Shown here piece by piece: positions 35,005 to 43,734 of a DNA stretch of 44,124 bases (the first letter of the stretch is position 1; each line of letters begins with the position of its first letter). A model generated the notes under the pieces. That model did no database searches, was not told the DNA's origin, and saw nothing but the letters and a program-made list of their open reading frames with translations. The stretch spans positions 1 to 44,124 of the forward strand of contig JADHUC010000059.1 of assembly GCA_016784735.1 (NCBI GenBank), written 5' to 3'. The DNA is from Pirellulaceae bacterium. Lineage in GTDB: Bacteria; Planctomycetota; Planctomycetia; Pirellulales; Pirellulaceae. A program made the position numbers and the translations under genes.

Positions 35005-37971
35005 TCAACGGCCGATCAGCGCCTTCAATTTGTTGGCGGCTCTCTCGAATTCGGCATCCATGGGATCGACTTGCATTGCTTTCTCGACAAGGGCTAGCGC
35101 TTCGTCCGGGCGATTGAGTTCGACTCGCGCTCTGACAAGACTCTTCAGCGCCGTCAGCGAGCCGGGCATCCGCTCAACGGCTTGGGCAAATCTCTTTTCC
35201 GCCTCCACGACTTGCCCGCGCTCCAGCAAAAGGCGTCCGTGCGAAACGACAGCCTTCGGATCGAGCCGCTCTGCAATTGCGTAGTGGGATGCGGCGGCCG
35301 ATTGCTGGCCAAGGTGTTCCAGTGCTTGCGCCAGAGAATGATGCACCCTCCAATCAGAGTCATCCAACTCCAAGTGCCGGCGCAGCAGGGCAGCGGACAG
35401 GTCGGCTCGTCCATACTTCCTGGCCACAGCGGCTTGGTATAACAAGCTGGCGAGATGATCCGGATGCTCCAGTTGTGCCCGAGAAGGCGCGTTGTCCAAT
35501 GGTAGATCGAGACCCGACCGAGCGGCCCAAAGTTGCTGCCTGTTTTCTTCGCTTGTACCCTGGCCGCGGGACCAGGCGGCCATGTATTGCAGCCGGAGGT
35601 GATCGTCCGTATTCCGTCGACTCACACCTGCCACCAGAGCGCGAATGTCCTTGTCGCTCAGCGCAAACGACCGTTGAAGCAAGCTGAGCGGTTGCGCCGT
35701 TTTCGCGAAACTCGCCAGATCTTTTGCCGCAGTTGAATGAGCCGCAGCCATGTTCGCGATCGCCTTCAGATCAAAACGGATCGGCTGCTGTGAGCCCAGC
35801 AATAACGTGTCTCCGCCACTGAGCCGGTGAACCTGAACATGACGGAATTGGTCGGCAAACGTGGCCAGCACCATGCAATACGACTGCCAATCGAGCTGAT
35901 AGTTCTGCAGCCACTGCGCCATCACGCCACTCGGCCGTAGCCGATCATTGCTCAACTGGTAGAACTCCCGCGTGAACAAGCTAGCGATCCCGGCGATCCA
36001 CGGATTGGAAGGTTCTGTGATGATCAAGTCGTAGCGGCGGTCCGTCGTTTCCAGATGGTTCCGGCCGTCATTGAAAAACATCTCGACCCGCGAATCGTCC
36101 AGGCAGTTGTGATTCACCTGCCGGAAGAACTGGTCGCACACGATCACTGCGGGCTCCATTTCGACACAGTCGATCCGTTGACAGTCGGTTTGCGCCAGCG
36201 CGCCGACAGTGACACCACTGCCAAAACCGATGACCAGGCATTCTTTCGCCTGCGGCCGTGCGAACGAAGGCAGGTAGCCCAGTAACACCTGAGTAGTCAT
36301 GTCGCCGGCCGTGCTGGCGTCGACTTTGCCGTTCACGCGCAAGTGCCGATGCCCATCGGCCGACTGGAAGGCAGCCACGCTGGACGAAATGCCGTCCGCC
36401 GCGAAAAGCAGCTTGTGGTCCGTCATGTCTTTGTGGACGGCGGACCAACCGCCCTTTAGTTCCCCGCGGCGGGCATCGGCGTAAATGATCGGCCCGCTAT
36501 TGACCAGCGCCGGATTCCAAGGCTCGTTTGTCCACAACAAAGTCGCGACCAGCAAGACGCTGAGACCGACCGCAACGTGGGCCTTGCCGCGCATTCCGGC
36601 AAGGCTGGCCACCGCTGCAGCGCTCGCCAGCAGCAGCATACTCGTGACCAGGAAGCTGGTGTGCAATCCAAGCCGTGGAAGGACAACCAGACCAGCCACC
36701 GTTGCACCGAGAATCGCGCCGATCGTGTTGACCGCATAAAGCATCCCAACGCGGCGTCCTACGCTTTCGGCCGAGCGGGTATATAGCCCTACGGTAATCG
36801 GGAACCCCATACCCAGCGCAAAGGAAGCGGGAAACATGACGGCGACACAAAACAGCAGCCCCAGGGCCAACAACACCGGGGATGAATCACCAGTCACAGC
36901 CGCCAGGAATACCGATAGCACCGGCCAGATTTCGACGGCCCACAGCAGAGGGAGGATCATTGCCGCGGCGCCAATTTGGATCGTGGCCAGCCAATGAAGC
37001 TTCGGTTCTCGTCGCCGCTGCAAACGCGTGGCGAACAGGCTGCCGCCCGCGATTCCAGCCAGTACTGTGACCAACATGGTCGAGAAGCTGAATGCCGAGC
37101 TGCCAATCATGAGGCCGACGAGACGAGCCCAGGCGACTTCGTAACTGAACGTGCAGAAGCCCATCAGAAACGTGGCAGCCAGCAGCACCATGGCGACGCC
37201 ATCAACTTTGATCCGCTTAGGCCGCTTCTTTCCAGCTTCCGCGGCAACATTGACCTCAAACTCGTCCGGTCGCCAGCGATCCATCAGCAGGGCAACGATG
37301 CCGACCAGGATGTTCCCGCCGACCGCGAATCCGAGCGCCCACTGCTGCCCTAGGAGCGGCAATAGCACGAATCCGGCAAGCGCACAACCCAACAGAGCAC
37401 CGAATGTATTTAGGCTGTATAACCGCCCTGGTTCGATTCCGGTTTGTTGTCTCGTGCGAGTGAGCGCGCGGCACAGAACGGGTAATGTTCCACCCAACAA
37501 CGCCGTCGGGACAATCAATACGAACGCCGACAGAAGTATGCGGATCAGGTAATCGCCGTTCTGCGAACCCGCACTGCTGCCAGCCAGCGAGCCGTAAAGC
37601 CAGCGAATCGGGTCCAGTGAGTAAAACGCGATCACTGCCAAGGCCGCGATCAGCAGTTCCATCACGCCATAGGCAAACAGGGGACGCTTCCAGCGATCCG
37701 CACGGCGGCCGAACAACGCCGCGCCCAGCGCTAATCCGCCCATAAACACCGCCAGCACCGTCGTATCCGCATAGGTGCTGTGCCCAAAGACGACCGCCAG
37801 TCGCGCCGACCAGAGAACTTCGTAAACCAGTCCGCAAACGCCCGATAGAAAGAAACACAAATAGGCCACAACGACGGGCCGAAACGTCAGCCTCTCGCGG
37901 AGTGCGCCGGCGGCTGGCCACTCGGCAAGAGTTGTGGACAAGCCTGGGGTCTGTGTTATGTCTGCAGCCAT
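35005..37971 (-). CDS. Fused membrane protein/spermidine synthase-like protein with C-terminal TPRs
   Basis: A 988-aa protein. Residues 30-480 have about 12-14 membrane helices in two MFS-like halves (LSGVCGLVYEVLWSARLAVV; FCTFSYEVAWARLVGLMIG). Residues 490-700 form a Rossmann methyltransferase/spermidine-synthase-like domain: CLVIGFGSGVTVGALA (578-593), VEMEPAVIV (603-611) and DLIITEPSNPWIAG (648-661). The catalytic Asp of true spermidine synthases is replaced by the Glu of EPSNPW, usual in this fused family, so polyamine synthesis is doubtful. The last 130 residues are TPR-like (LAQALEHLGQQSAAASHYAI, ALVEKAMQVDP). A membrane-bound transferase is the most that can be said. Confidence 0.85.
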   Translation of the reverse strand: MAADITQTPGLSTTLAEWPAAGALRERLTFRPVVVAYLCFFLSGVCGLVYEVLWSARLAVVFGHSTYADTTVLAVFMGGLALGAALFGRRADRWKRPLFAYGVMELLIAALAVIAFYSLDPIRWLYGSLAGSSAGSQNGDYLIRILLSAFVLIVPTALLGGTLPVLCRALTRTRQQTGIEPGRLYSLNTFGALLGCALAGFVLLPLLGQQWALGFAVGGNILVGIVALLMDRWRPDEFEVNVAAEAGKKRPKRIKVDGVAMVLLAATFLMGFCTFSYEVAWARLVGLMIGSSAFSFSTMLVTVLAGIAGGSLFATRLQRRREPKLHWLATIQIGAAAMILPLLWAVEIWPVLSVFLAAVTGDSSPVLLALGLLFCVAVMFPASFALGMGFPITVGLYTRSAESVGRRVGMLYAVNTIGAILGATVAGLVVLPRLGLHTSFLVTSMLLLASAAAVASLAGMRGKAHVAVGLSVLLVATLLWTNEPWNPALVNSGPIIYADARRGELKGGWSAVHKDMTDHKLLFAADGISSSVAAFQSADGHRHLRVNGKVDASTAGDMTTQVLLGYLPSFARPQAKECLVIGFGSGVTVGALAQTDCQRIDCVEMEPAVIVCDQFFRQVNHNCLDDSRVEMFFNDGRNHLETTDRRYDLIITEPSNPWIAGIASLFTREFYQLSNDRLRPSGVMAQWLQNYQLDWQSYCMVLATFADQFRHVQVHRLSGGDTLLLGSQQPIRFDLKAIANMAAAHSTAAKDLASFAKTAQPLSLLQRSFALSDKDIRALVAGVSRRNTDDHLRLQYMAAWSRGQGTSEENRQQLWAARSGLDLPLDNAPSRAQLEHPDHLASLLYQAAVARKYGRADLSAALLRRHLELDDSDWRVHHSLAQALEHLGQQSAAASHYAIAERLDPKAVVSHGRLLLERGQVVEAEKRFAQAVERMPGSLTALKSLVRARVELNRPDEALALVEKAMQVDPMDAEFERAANKLKALIGR

Positions 37972-38325
37972 CCGATTTCACTTTCTGCGAATTCTTGAAT
38001 TCGAGCAAGGCGCAGCGCGTGTGCGTGACGGAAGGAGTGTTTGGTGCGAGAGAGATCGCCTGACAAACGCTGCATGGCAACACCGGCAAAGAAAACCTAG
38101 ATCACGGAACAAATGATGTTGCCGAAATGCAGCATCGCCATGTCGAGATTCTGCAACATCAAATCACCACACCTGAACTAAGGCGTACAATCCGCACAAA
38201 GCACAACTCGATAAGCCGCCCGCCGATTGACTTCGAGCCCGGCGCGGACAGGACAAGCCAAGCGGCGACGCCCGCAACGCGAGGCGTCAGATGCTTTCTT
38301 CGGGGCGCGTTGCTCGCTAGAATAG
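37972..38325. other. Non-coding gap, with a CGAATTC palindrome at its left end
   Basis: No gene was recognised in these 350 bp between divergently transcribed genes. A 16-bp palindrome CGAATTCTTGAATTCG (37988-38003) lies just before the start codon of the fused membrane/spermidine-synthase-like gene and could be an operator. Two short plus-strand open frames have no recognisable protein or good start. Confidence 0.4.
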
Positions 38326-38412
38326 AACACGCCGACGGGAAAGGTGGAATTCAGCAACCGGTTCGGTCGTCGCAGTGAGCAGGAGTTTGGTCTGACGGTA
38401 TCGAAACAGTAA
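38326..38412 (+). pseudogene. Remnant of the C-terminal end of a He_PIG/cadherin-like protein
   Basis: The frame reads NTPTGKVEFSNRFGRRSEQE then FGLTVSKQ and TAA (38410-38412). It matches the end of the transglutaminase-like protein, VKVEATTQYDGRDEQQ then FGLAVSE, at 11 of its last 17 aligned positions or so, and DNA after both stops is also alike (AGTGAGCAGG / AGTAAGCAGG). A TAG lies directly upstream (38323-38325) and no start exists, so it is a leftover of a second, related gene. Confidence 0.6.
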
Positions 38413-38430
38413 GCAGGAGCGAATTTAGCA

Positions 38431-39933
38431 ATGACAATGAAACATCAACGCAAGAATCACGAATTCGGATGCGCTTGCGACTGCGGTGTCGATCGCCGAG
38501 AGTTTCTCGCGGCGACGGGCATGGCGGCCGGCGGTATCGCCTTCACTTCGCTGACTTCGTCTGCGGCCGAGGCGACCACTCTGCCTTCCGGTGACAAACA
38601 AGAGGCGGTGGTTCGAGCCGTGTTCCTTTATCCGCCGTCGGAGACGTTTTCGGCCAATCCGGATGGGTGGTGGAGTTGGCCGGGCAACGATTTCGACGCG
38701 GAAGGCCGCCAGAAGAAATACGCGGGCGCGCTGCGCGATATGGAAAAGCGTCTGGGAATGAAGATCGCCGCGGACAACAAACCGGTGACTTCGAAGGAAG
38801 ACGCTCAGCGGCTGATCGACGAGATCAAGGAGAATCAGCCTGACGGACTGCTTCTGATGATGTTCTACAATCGCAGCCTGCCGGTGGCGGACCAGTTGCT
38901 TCAGGCCGCTGAGGAATTGGGAATCCCGATCGTCTTCTTCATCGGGCTTGGTGTCAAACACGGACAAGTCCGTCAATACCGCCGCGAAGGTGTCTATTTC
39001 ATCCAGTCGCTCGACAACTTGGATGCGATCGAGTACGGCATGCGTATGATCACCACCAAGAAGCGGTTGAGCCAGAGCCTGTTGCTGAGCATCACTGAAG
39101 CCAAGGAACCACGCGAAGGCGTCGAGAGCTTCTTGGGCATCAAAGTGCGAGTGATTCCCTTCTCGCGCTACGCCGAAGAATTCAAGAATGCGTCCATCAA
39201 TGACGAGGCCCGCGAGTTGATCGCGTCGACGTCCAAAGACGCCAAGGAGATCCGCGGCGTCACACAGGAAGCCTTCGAGAACGCGGCGCGAGCCCATCTG
39301 GCGCTGAAGAAGATGTTGGCGGATGAAGGCGCCGACGGAGTGACAATGAATTGCCTGAAGCGCGGAATGCTCAAGCCGTGCATCAGCTTTGCCACGCTGA
39401 ACAACAGCCTGATCCCTGCCGCATGCGAAAACGATCTGCCGGCCGCCTACACTCAACTGCTCGGCCAGCTTCTGACCGGCCGTCCCGGTTTCCAACACAA
39501 TCCGTGTTTCGAGACGGAGCGGAACCATTACTATGGATCGCATTGCACGTGCGCGACGAAGCTGTACGGTCCGGAAGGCGAACAGGTGCCTTATCTGTTA
39601 CGCCGCTTCGCCCATACGAACGAAGGAAGCTGTGCGATTCAGGTTTTTTGGAATCCGGGCGATCCGGTGACCATGGTTCGGTACTATCCAGGCCAAGACG
39701 CAGCGTTGGATGTGTATTCCGGTAAGGTATTCAAGTCGCACCCGATGCCGCCGGCCGCCGGCTGCACGACAAACGTGGAAATCGAAATCACGGACCGCCC
39801 GGACGCATGTCAGGTGTCGGGTCATCACAACCTTATGTTCTGCGGCGATTTCGCCCGCAAGTTTCGCTTATTCGCCCAGTTGTACAAGATCCGGCTCGCC
39901 GACACGGGATACGAAGGGCCGTGGCCCGTTTAA
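38431..39933 (+). CDS. TAT-exported fucose/arabinose isomerase-fold protein
   Basis: A 500-aa protein with a twin-arginine signal DRREFLAATGMAAGGIAF (21-38). The rest has the alternating Rossmann-like layout of the L-fucose/L-arabinose isomerase superfamily: ENQPDGLLLMMFYNRS, ELGIPIVFFIGLG, LKRGMLKPCISFATLNNSLI, AACENDLPAAYTQLLGQLLTG. The last motif, GACExD-type, is typical of the isomerase fold region near the active site. AGGAG lies 11 bp before the ATG, just past the remnant's stop. A similar-topology gene pair in planctomycetes (isomerase-like plus Gfo/Idh/MocA) often serves carbohydrate handling. The true substrate is unknown and the export of an isomerase fold is unusual. Confidence 0.8.
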   Translation: MTMKHQRKNHEFGCACDCGVDRREFLAATGMAAGGIAFTSLTSSAAEATTLPSGDKQEAVVRAVFLYPPSETFSANPDGWWSWPGNDFDAEGRQKKYAGALRDMEKRLGMKIAADNKPVTSKEDAQRLIDEIKENQPDGLLLMMFYNRSLPVADQLLQAAEELGIPIVFFIGLGVKHGQVRQYRREGVYFIQSLDNLDAIEYGMRMITTKKRLSQSLLLSITEAKEPREGVESFLGIKVRVIPFSRYAEEFKNASINDEARELIASTSKDAKEIRGVTQEAFENAARAHLALKKMLADEGADGVTMNCLKRGMLKPCISFATLNNSLIPAACENDLPAAYTQLLGQLLTGRPGFQHNPCFETERNHYYGSHCTCATKLYGPEGEQVPYLLRRFAHTNEGSCAIQVFWNPGDPVTMVRYYPGQDAALDVYSGKVFKSHPMPPAAGCTTNVEIEITDRPDACQVSGHHNLMFCGDFARKFRLFAQLYKIRLADTGYEGPWPV

Positions 39934-40066
39934 CATCGTTCGAGGAATGACTGTCGTATCGTCGCCGTCCTCTCCGAGGTCGGTGAAGGAAGGCACCGAG
40001 TTCGGAGAACACGGTGACTATCTGGACTCAAGGTATTATATCAAGATCATTCAAGGAAAACCATCT

Positions 40067-41518
40067 ATGCGTCATTTGACTCGTCGTGACTTCATCCGCA
40101 CCGGCGTGGCCGCGGGTGCGGCGTTCACCCTCCCGGCACGTTCGCTACCGGCCGCCAGCGTGAATGAAGAGATCAACCTTGGTTTCATTAGCTGTGGCGG
40201 TCGCGGCGGCGGCCTGATGGGGACCTTCAACAGGCTGGATGGCGTCAATGTTGCCGGCCTGTGCGATGCGGACGAGCAGCGACTCGGTGCGGCCAAGAAG
40301 AGGTATCCGGATGCGAAGACGTGGACCGATCTACGAGGTTTGCTCGACGACAAAGACATCGACGCTGTTGTGATCGCTACCTGTAACCATTGGCACTGCC
40401 TGGCCGCGATCTGGGCGATGGAAGCCGGCAAAGATGTGTACGTGGAAAAGCCTCTGTCCCACAGCCAGTGGGAAGGTCGGCAGACGGTTGCCGCTGCCGA
40501 GAAGTACGGGAAGATTTGCCAAGTTGGTACGCAGCAACGCTCGGATCCGATGCAGGCGCAGATCAAACAGTACTTGCACGAAGAGAAGGCCCTCGGCGCG
40601 ATTCAGTCGGCTCGCGTCAATCGCTACGGGATTCGCGGTGCGATCGGAAAACGGGCAACGCCGCTACCGATTCCGACCAGCGTCGACTACAACCTGTGGC
40701 TCGGACCGGCTAAGGACGAACCAATCTACCGTGACAAGCTGCAGTATGACTGGCACTGGGACTGGAACACGGGTTCCGGCGAAATGGGTAACTGGGGCGT
40801 TCACGTATTGGACGACCTGCGGAACAACGTTTTCTTGGACGAGGTCGCTTTGCCGAAACGGATCTTTGGCGGCGGCGGTCGCGTTGTCTGGGACGATGCC
40901 GGCGAGACGCCGAATGTCCACTTCGTCTATTTCGATACGGGCAAGATTCCCGTGGTGATCGGACTCACCAATATCTCGGCGGAACCGGGGGGCAAACGCT
41001 CGCCCAAGCACCCCGGGCCGGGCAGCGGCTACATCGCGTACTGCGAGGGCGGCCGTTTCGAAGGACAGCGCGGCCGGGGAGCCGCTTTCGACAAGGATGG
41101 AAAGCTGATCAAGGAATTCCGAGGCAACAGCGGCAACGGACTCCACCAGCAGAACTTCATCGACGCCCTGCGCAAGCGAGATCCGTCGATCCTCAGGTCG
41201 CATGTCCAGGTGGGCCATCACACGACCGGCTGGTGCAACCTGGCGAACATCGCCTTCCAAAGCGGAAGTACTTTCTCGCACGCGGACGCCAAGCAAATCC
41301 AAGACAGCTCCGGAGGTTGGGAAAGCCTGTTGAATGATATGGAGCAGTTGCTGGGTGCTCACGATATTGATATCGAGAGCGCGCAGATCAAACTGAGTCC
41401 CGTGCTCGAAGTAAATGCGCATAGTGAAAAGTTCATCGGCGACAATGCCGATGTCGCAAACAGCTTTTTGAAACGCGAATACCGAGCGCCGTTTGTCGTG
41501 CCGGAGATTGTCTCCTAG
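40067..41518 (+). CDS. TAT-exported Gfo/Idh/MocA family oxidoreductase
   Basis: The ATG at 40067 has AAGGAAAA upstream and starts the TAT signal TRRDFIRTGVAAGAAF; the open frame continues 357 bp upstream but would overlap the previous gene. The 483-aa protein has the Rossmann motif GFISCGGRGGG, then GLCDADEQRLGAA, the family VVIATCNHWH and the EKP hallmark in YVEKPLSHS. The C-terminal domain has DWHWDWNTGSGEMGNWGVH and NFIDALRKRDPS. Such exported Gfo/Idh/MocA proteins use NAD(P) and sugars or polyols. It probably works with the preceding isomerase-fold gene, 133 bp away. Confidence 0.93.
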   Translation: MRHLTRRDFIRTGVAAGAAFTLPARSLPAASVNEEINLGFISCGGRGGGLMGTFNRLDGVNVAGLCDADEQRLGAAKKRYPDAKTWTDLRGLLDDKDIDAVVIATCNHWHCLAAIWAMEAGKDVYVEKPLSHSQWEGRQTVAAAEKYGKICQVGTQQRSDPMQAQIKQYLHEEKALGAIQSARVNRYGIRGAIGKRATPLPIPTSVDYNLWLGPAKDEPIYRDKLQYDWHWDWNTGSGEMGNWGVHVLDDLRNNVFLDEVALPKRIFGGGGRVVWDDAGETPNVHFVYFDTGKIPVVIGLTNISAEPGGKRSPKHPGPGSGYIAYCEGGRFEGQRGRGAAFDKDGKLIKEFRGNSGNGLHQQNFIDALRKRDPSILRSHVQVGHHTTGWCNLANIAFQSGSTFSHADAKQIQDSSGGWESLLNDMEQLLGAHDIDIESAQIKLSPVLEVNAHSEKFIGDNADVANSFLKREYRAPFVVPEIVS

Positions 41519-41541
41519 CGACAGTGGATACGTTTCTTGGT

Positions 41542-41616
41542 AATCCGTGGCTGTCCTGAATCCGTGGGGCTGAACAGCGACCGGTGTTCCCCACGGATTC
41601 AGGACAGCCACGGATT
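41542..41616. repeat. Perfect 28-bp inverted repeat
   Basis: The left arm (41542-41569, beginning AATCCGTGGCTG and ending GTGGGG) is the exact complement of the right arm (41589-41616, beginning CCCCACGG). They enclose 19 bases that can add AACA/TGTT pairs. It starts 24 bp after the oxidoreductase stop and ends 12 bp before the next start. No T-run. Confidence 0.85.
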
Positions 41617-41628
41617 GGGGTTTAGGCA

Positions 41629-42435
41629 ATGCGCAGAAAGAAGACACTCGCTGAAGTCATCGGTGTGCCGTTCGTCGCGCTGTTCTTCAGCCAGCTTGCC
41701 TTTGAGAGCGGATCTGTCGTCGCCGCAGCAGAGTCGGCCCCGCCTTCGGCCATGCGAGTACAAGACCTCCGCGCTGACGGCGATGCGATGAAGCGGTACT
41801 TCTTGATCGAAGGTGGGCACGCGGCAAGCGCACCGGCCGTCGGTTATGGACTGCTGATCGTTCTGCCCGGTGGCGATGGCAGTGCGGACTTCCATCCGTT
41901 TGTCCGACGAATCCACCAATACGCGTTGGACGAGCGTTGGCTTACAGTCCAACTCGTCGCGCCGAAGTGGGACGAAGACCAGGCTCGCCGAGTCGTCTGG
42001 CCTACAGCGGGCCTGCGCTATGCGGCGGCGAAATTCACCACCGAGGAATTCGTCCAAGCCGTCATCGCCGACGTGCAAGGAAAGACAAAGGTCAATCCCA
42101 AGCGAGTGTTCCTGTTCGGCTGGTCCAGTGGCGGGCCTCCATGCTACGCCGCTGCGCTTGACAAAGAATCGGCGGTTACCGGAGCCTTCATCGCGATGTC
42201 CGTGTTCAAGCCGCAGCAGGCTCCGGCGCTGGAAAACGCCAAAGGGAAAGCCTTTTACCTGCTGCAGTCGCCAGACGACAGGGTAACGCCGTTTCGATTC
42301 GCCGAAGCGGCGGATAAGGCCCTGAAGGCGGCCGATGCACGAGTCCGGCTCGAACGTTACGATGGAGGCCACGGCTGGCGTGGCAACGTGTGGGGCATGA
42401 TTGGCAATGGCATCCAGTGGCTGGATGAAAAATGA
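41629..42435 (+). CDS. Secreted alpha/beta hydrolase (feruloyl/PHB esterase-like)
   Basis: A 268-aa protein with a signal-like N-terminus. The nucleophile elbow is GWSSGG (FLFGWSSGGPPCYA), the acid is in LLQSPDDRVTPF, and the catalytic His in YDGGHGW, the full Ser-Asp-His triad. LLIVLPGGDGS is the oxyanion-region strand. It lacks a clear Shine-Dalgarno and may rely on the nearby palindrome or read-through from the oxidoreductase. The substrate, probably an ester of a carbohydrate polymer, is inferred from context. Confidence 0.85.
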   Translation: MRRKKTLAEVIGVPFVALFFSQLAFESGSVVAAAESAPPSAMRVQDLRADGDAMKRYFLIEGGHAASAPAVGYGLLIVLPGGDGSADFHPFVRRIHQYALDERWLTVQLVAPKWDEDQARRVVWPTAGLRYAAAKFTTEEFVQAVIADVQGKTKVNPKRVFLFGWSSGGPPCYAAALDKESAVTGAFIAMSVFKPQQAPALENAKGKAFYLLQSPDDRVTPFRFAEAADKALKAADARVRLERYDGGHGWRGNVWGMIGNGIQWLDEK

Positions 42436-42438
42436 CTG

Positions 42439-42516
42439 GTAGGCCGGACCAAGTCCGCGCAGTTCCGGCACGAGTACCTTCAGAAGCCGGAGCAGCGCGG
42501 ACTTGTTCCGGCCTAC
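42439..42516. repeat. Inverted repeat, GTAGGCCGGACCAAG type
   Basis: The left arm (42439-42460) and right arm (42495-42516, ending CCGGCCTAC) match at 21 of 22 positions, with a second inner stem TTCCGGC/GCCGGA. It begins 4 bp after the hydrolase stop and separates it from the sialidase gene. No T-run. Confidence 0.75.
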
Positions 42517-42555
42517 GCATTTGGTCGCGTTATCTCGAACAAAGGGAGATAGGAC

Positions 42556-43659
42556 ATGCCGTTTCGGATTCTCACTCTTGCTGTGGCCGTTTTGTTCTGT
42601 ACCGCAGTCAACGCATTGGCCGAGCCGCTTTTCGAGGATGTGCACGCGGTCAAGATGCCGAAGGGTACCCACGGTTACCGCGGCATGAATGGCGACTTCC
42701 TCCAGCTCAAGGATGGTTCGCTGCTGTACTGCTACACGCAGGGAGGCATTATCGCCATCAAGTCAGAGGATCAAGGGAAGACCTGGGGCGAGCCGTTCAC
42801 GTTTGTTCCAAACCCTCGACCGCCGGCCAAGGGGTACTACTGTCACCCAAGCCTGTTGCGCGTGGAGAACGACGAGATTCTACTTGCCTACAACTACAGC
42901 ACACATCCGGCGACGCCCTATTTTGCCAAGGTCTTCTACCGCCGCAGTGCGGACGAAGGCCAGACGTGGACGGAACAGTTGCTGGTGACGCCGTATCCGG
43001 GCTATACCCTGGTACACAACGACAAATTGCTGCGGCTGAAGGACGGCCGGATTGTCGCCATGGCCGAGCACAAGGAGTACCTGCCCAGCACGTCGGACCA
43101 CTCGGGTTACGTGGGTATGTGTTTCGTCTCTGACGACAACGGGCACAGTTGGCATCCCAGCACGAACAAGGTCGATCTCTTCGGGACGCAGAAGGTCGAA
43201 GTGCAGGAACCCGACGCCGTCGAGCTGAACGATGGGCGGCTGCTAATGTTCGCTCGCACTTACAGCGGACACCCGGTGCGCGCCTATTCGAGCGACCGAG
43301 GGGAAACCTGGACCGCGGGGGAGATGATGAAGGAACTCCAGATGCCGTACGCAGGTTTGCCCACGGTCCGGCGCATCCCGTCCACAGGAGACCTGTTGTT
43401 CATCTGGATCACCGAGCGGTCGGTAGACAAGCAGAATCCGAAGGTCCGTCGGCGCTGCGCCCTCTCGGCCGCGATTTCGAAAGACGAAGGCCAGACTTTC
43501 GAGAATCTGCGCCACATCGCCCGCGATCCGGAAGACGACTTCGGGTATCAGTGCGTCGAATTCCTGGATGACGGTTTGGCCTTGATCGGCTATCACGCCC
43601 GCGACGGCCTGCACGTGGCCCGGATCGACGTTGATTGGTTCTACGATCAACAGCAGTAG
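42556..43659 (+). CDS. Secreted sialidase/BNR-repeat protein
   Basis: A 367-aa exported protein (signal ILTLAVAVLFCTAVNALA) with GGGAGATAGG before the ATG. Five Asp-box motifs SxDxGxTW/F occur: SEDQGKTW (near 70), SADEGQTW, SDDNGHSW, SSDRGETW and SKDEGQTF (near 310), as in six-bladed sialidase-type propellers. EVQEPDAVELNDGRLLMFART and PSTGDLLFIWI are typical of the exo-alpha-sialidase-like family. The catalytic Arg triad was not fully traced, so it may act on other glycans. Confidence 0.9.
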   Translation: MPFRILTLAVAVLFCTAVNALAEPLFEDVHAVKMPKGTHGYRGMNGDFLQLKDGSLLYCYTQGGIIAIKSEDQGKTWGEPFTFVPNPRPPAKGYYCHPSLLRVENDEILLAYNYSTHPATPYFAKVFYRRSADEGQTWTEQLLVTPYPGYTLVHNDKLLRLKDGRIVAMAEHKEYLPSTSDHSGYVGMCFVSDDNGHSWHPSTNKVDLFGTQKVEVQEPDAVELNDGRLLMFARTYSGHPVRAYSSDRGETWTAGEMMKELQMPYAGLPTVRRIPSTGDLLFIWITERSVDKQNPKVRRRCALSAAISKDEGQTFENLRHIARDPEDDFGYQCVEFLDDGLALIGYHARDGLHVARIDVDWFYDQQQ

Positions 43660-43734
43660 GGTGACGAAGACGGGCGGTCTGAGTTACGATGTGGATTCGT
43701 TCATCGTTTTCGCACGAATCCCGGAGTGACGACC

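Noticed and set aside
38127..38378. 83-codon plus open frame in the 37972-38430 gap
   Set aside because: No Shine-Dalgarno, no recognisable motif, and it overlaps the He_PIG-like remnant in another phase.
38425..39543. 372-codon minus frame opposite the isomerase-fold gene
   Set aside because: The plus gene has a TAT signal and good Shine-Dalgarno; the minus frame has neither.
39710..40066. Upstream extension of the Gfo/Idh/MocA gene
   Set aside because: It overlaps the end of the previous gene and would bury the TAT signal; the ATG at 40067 has its own Shine-Dalgarno.
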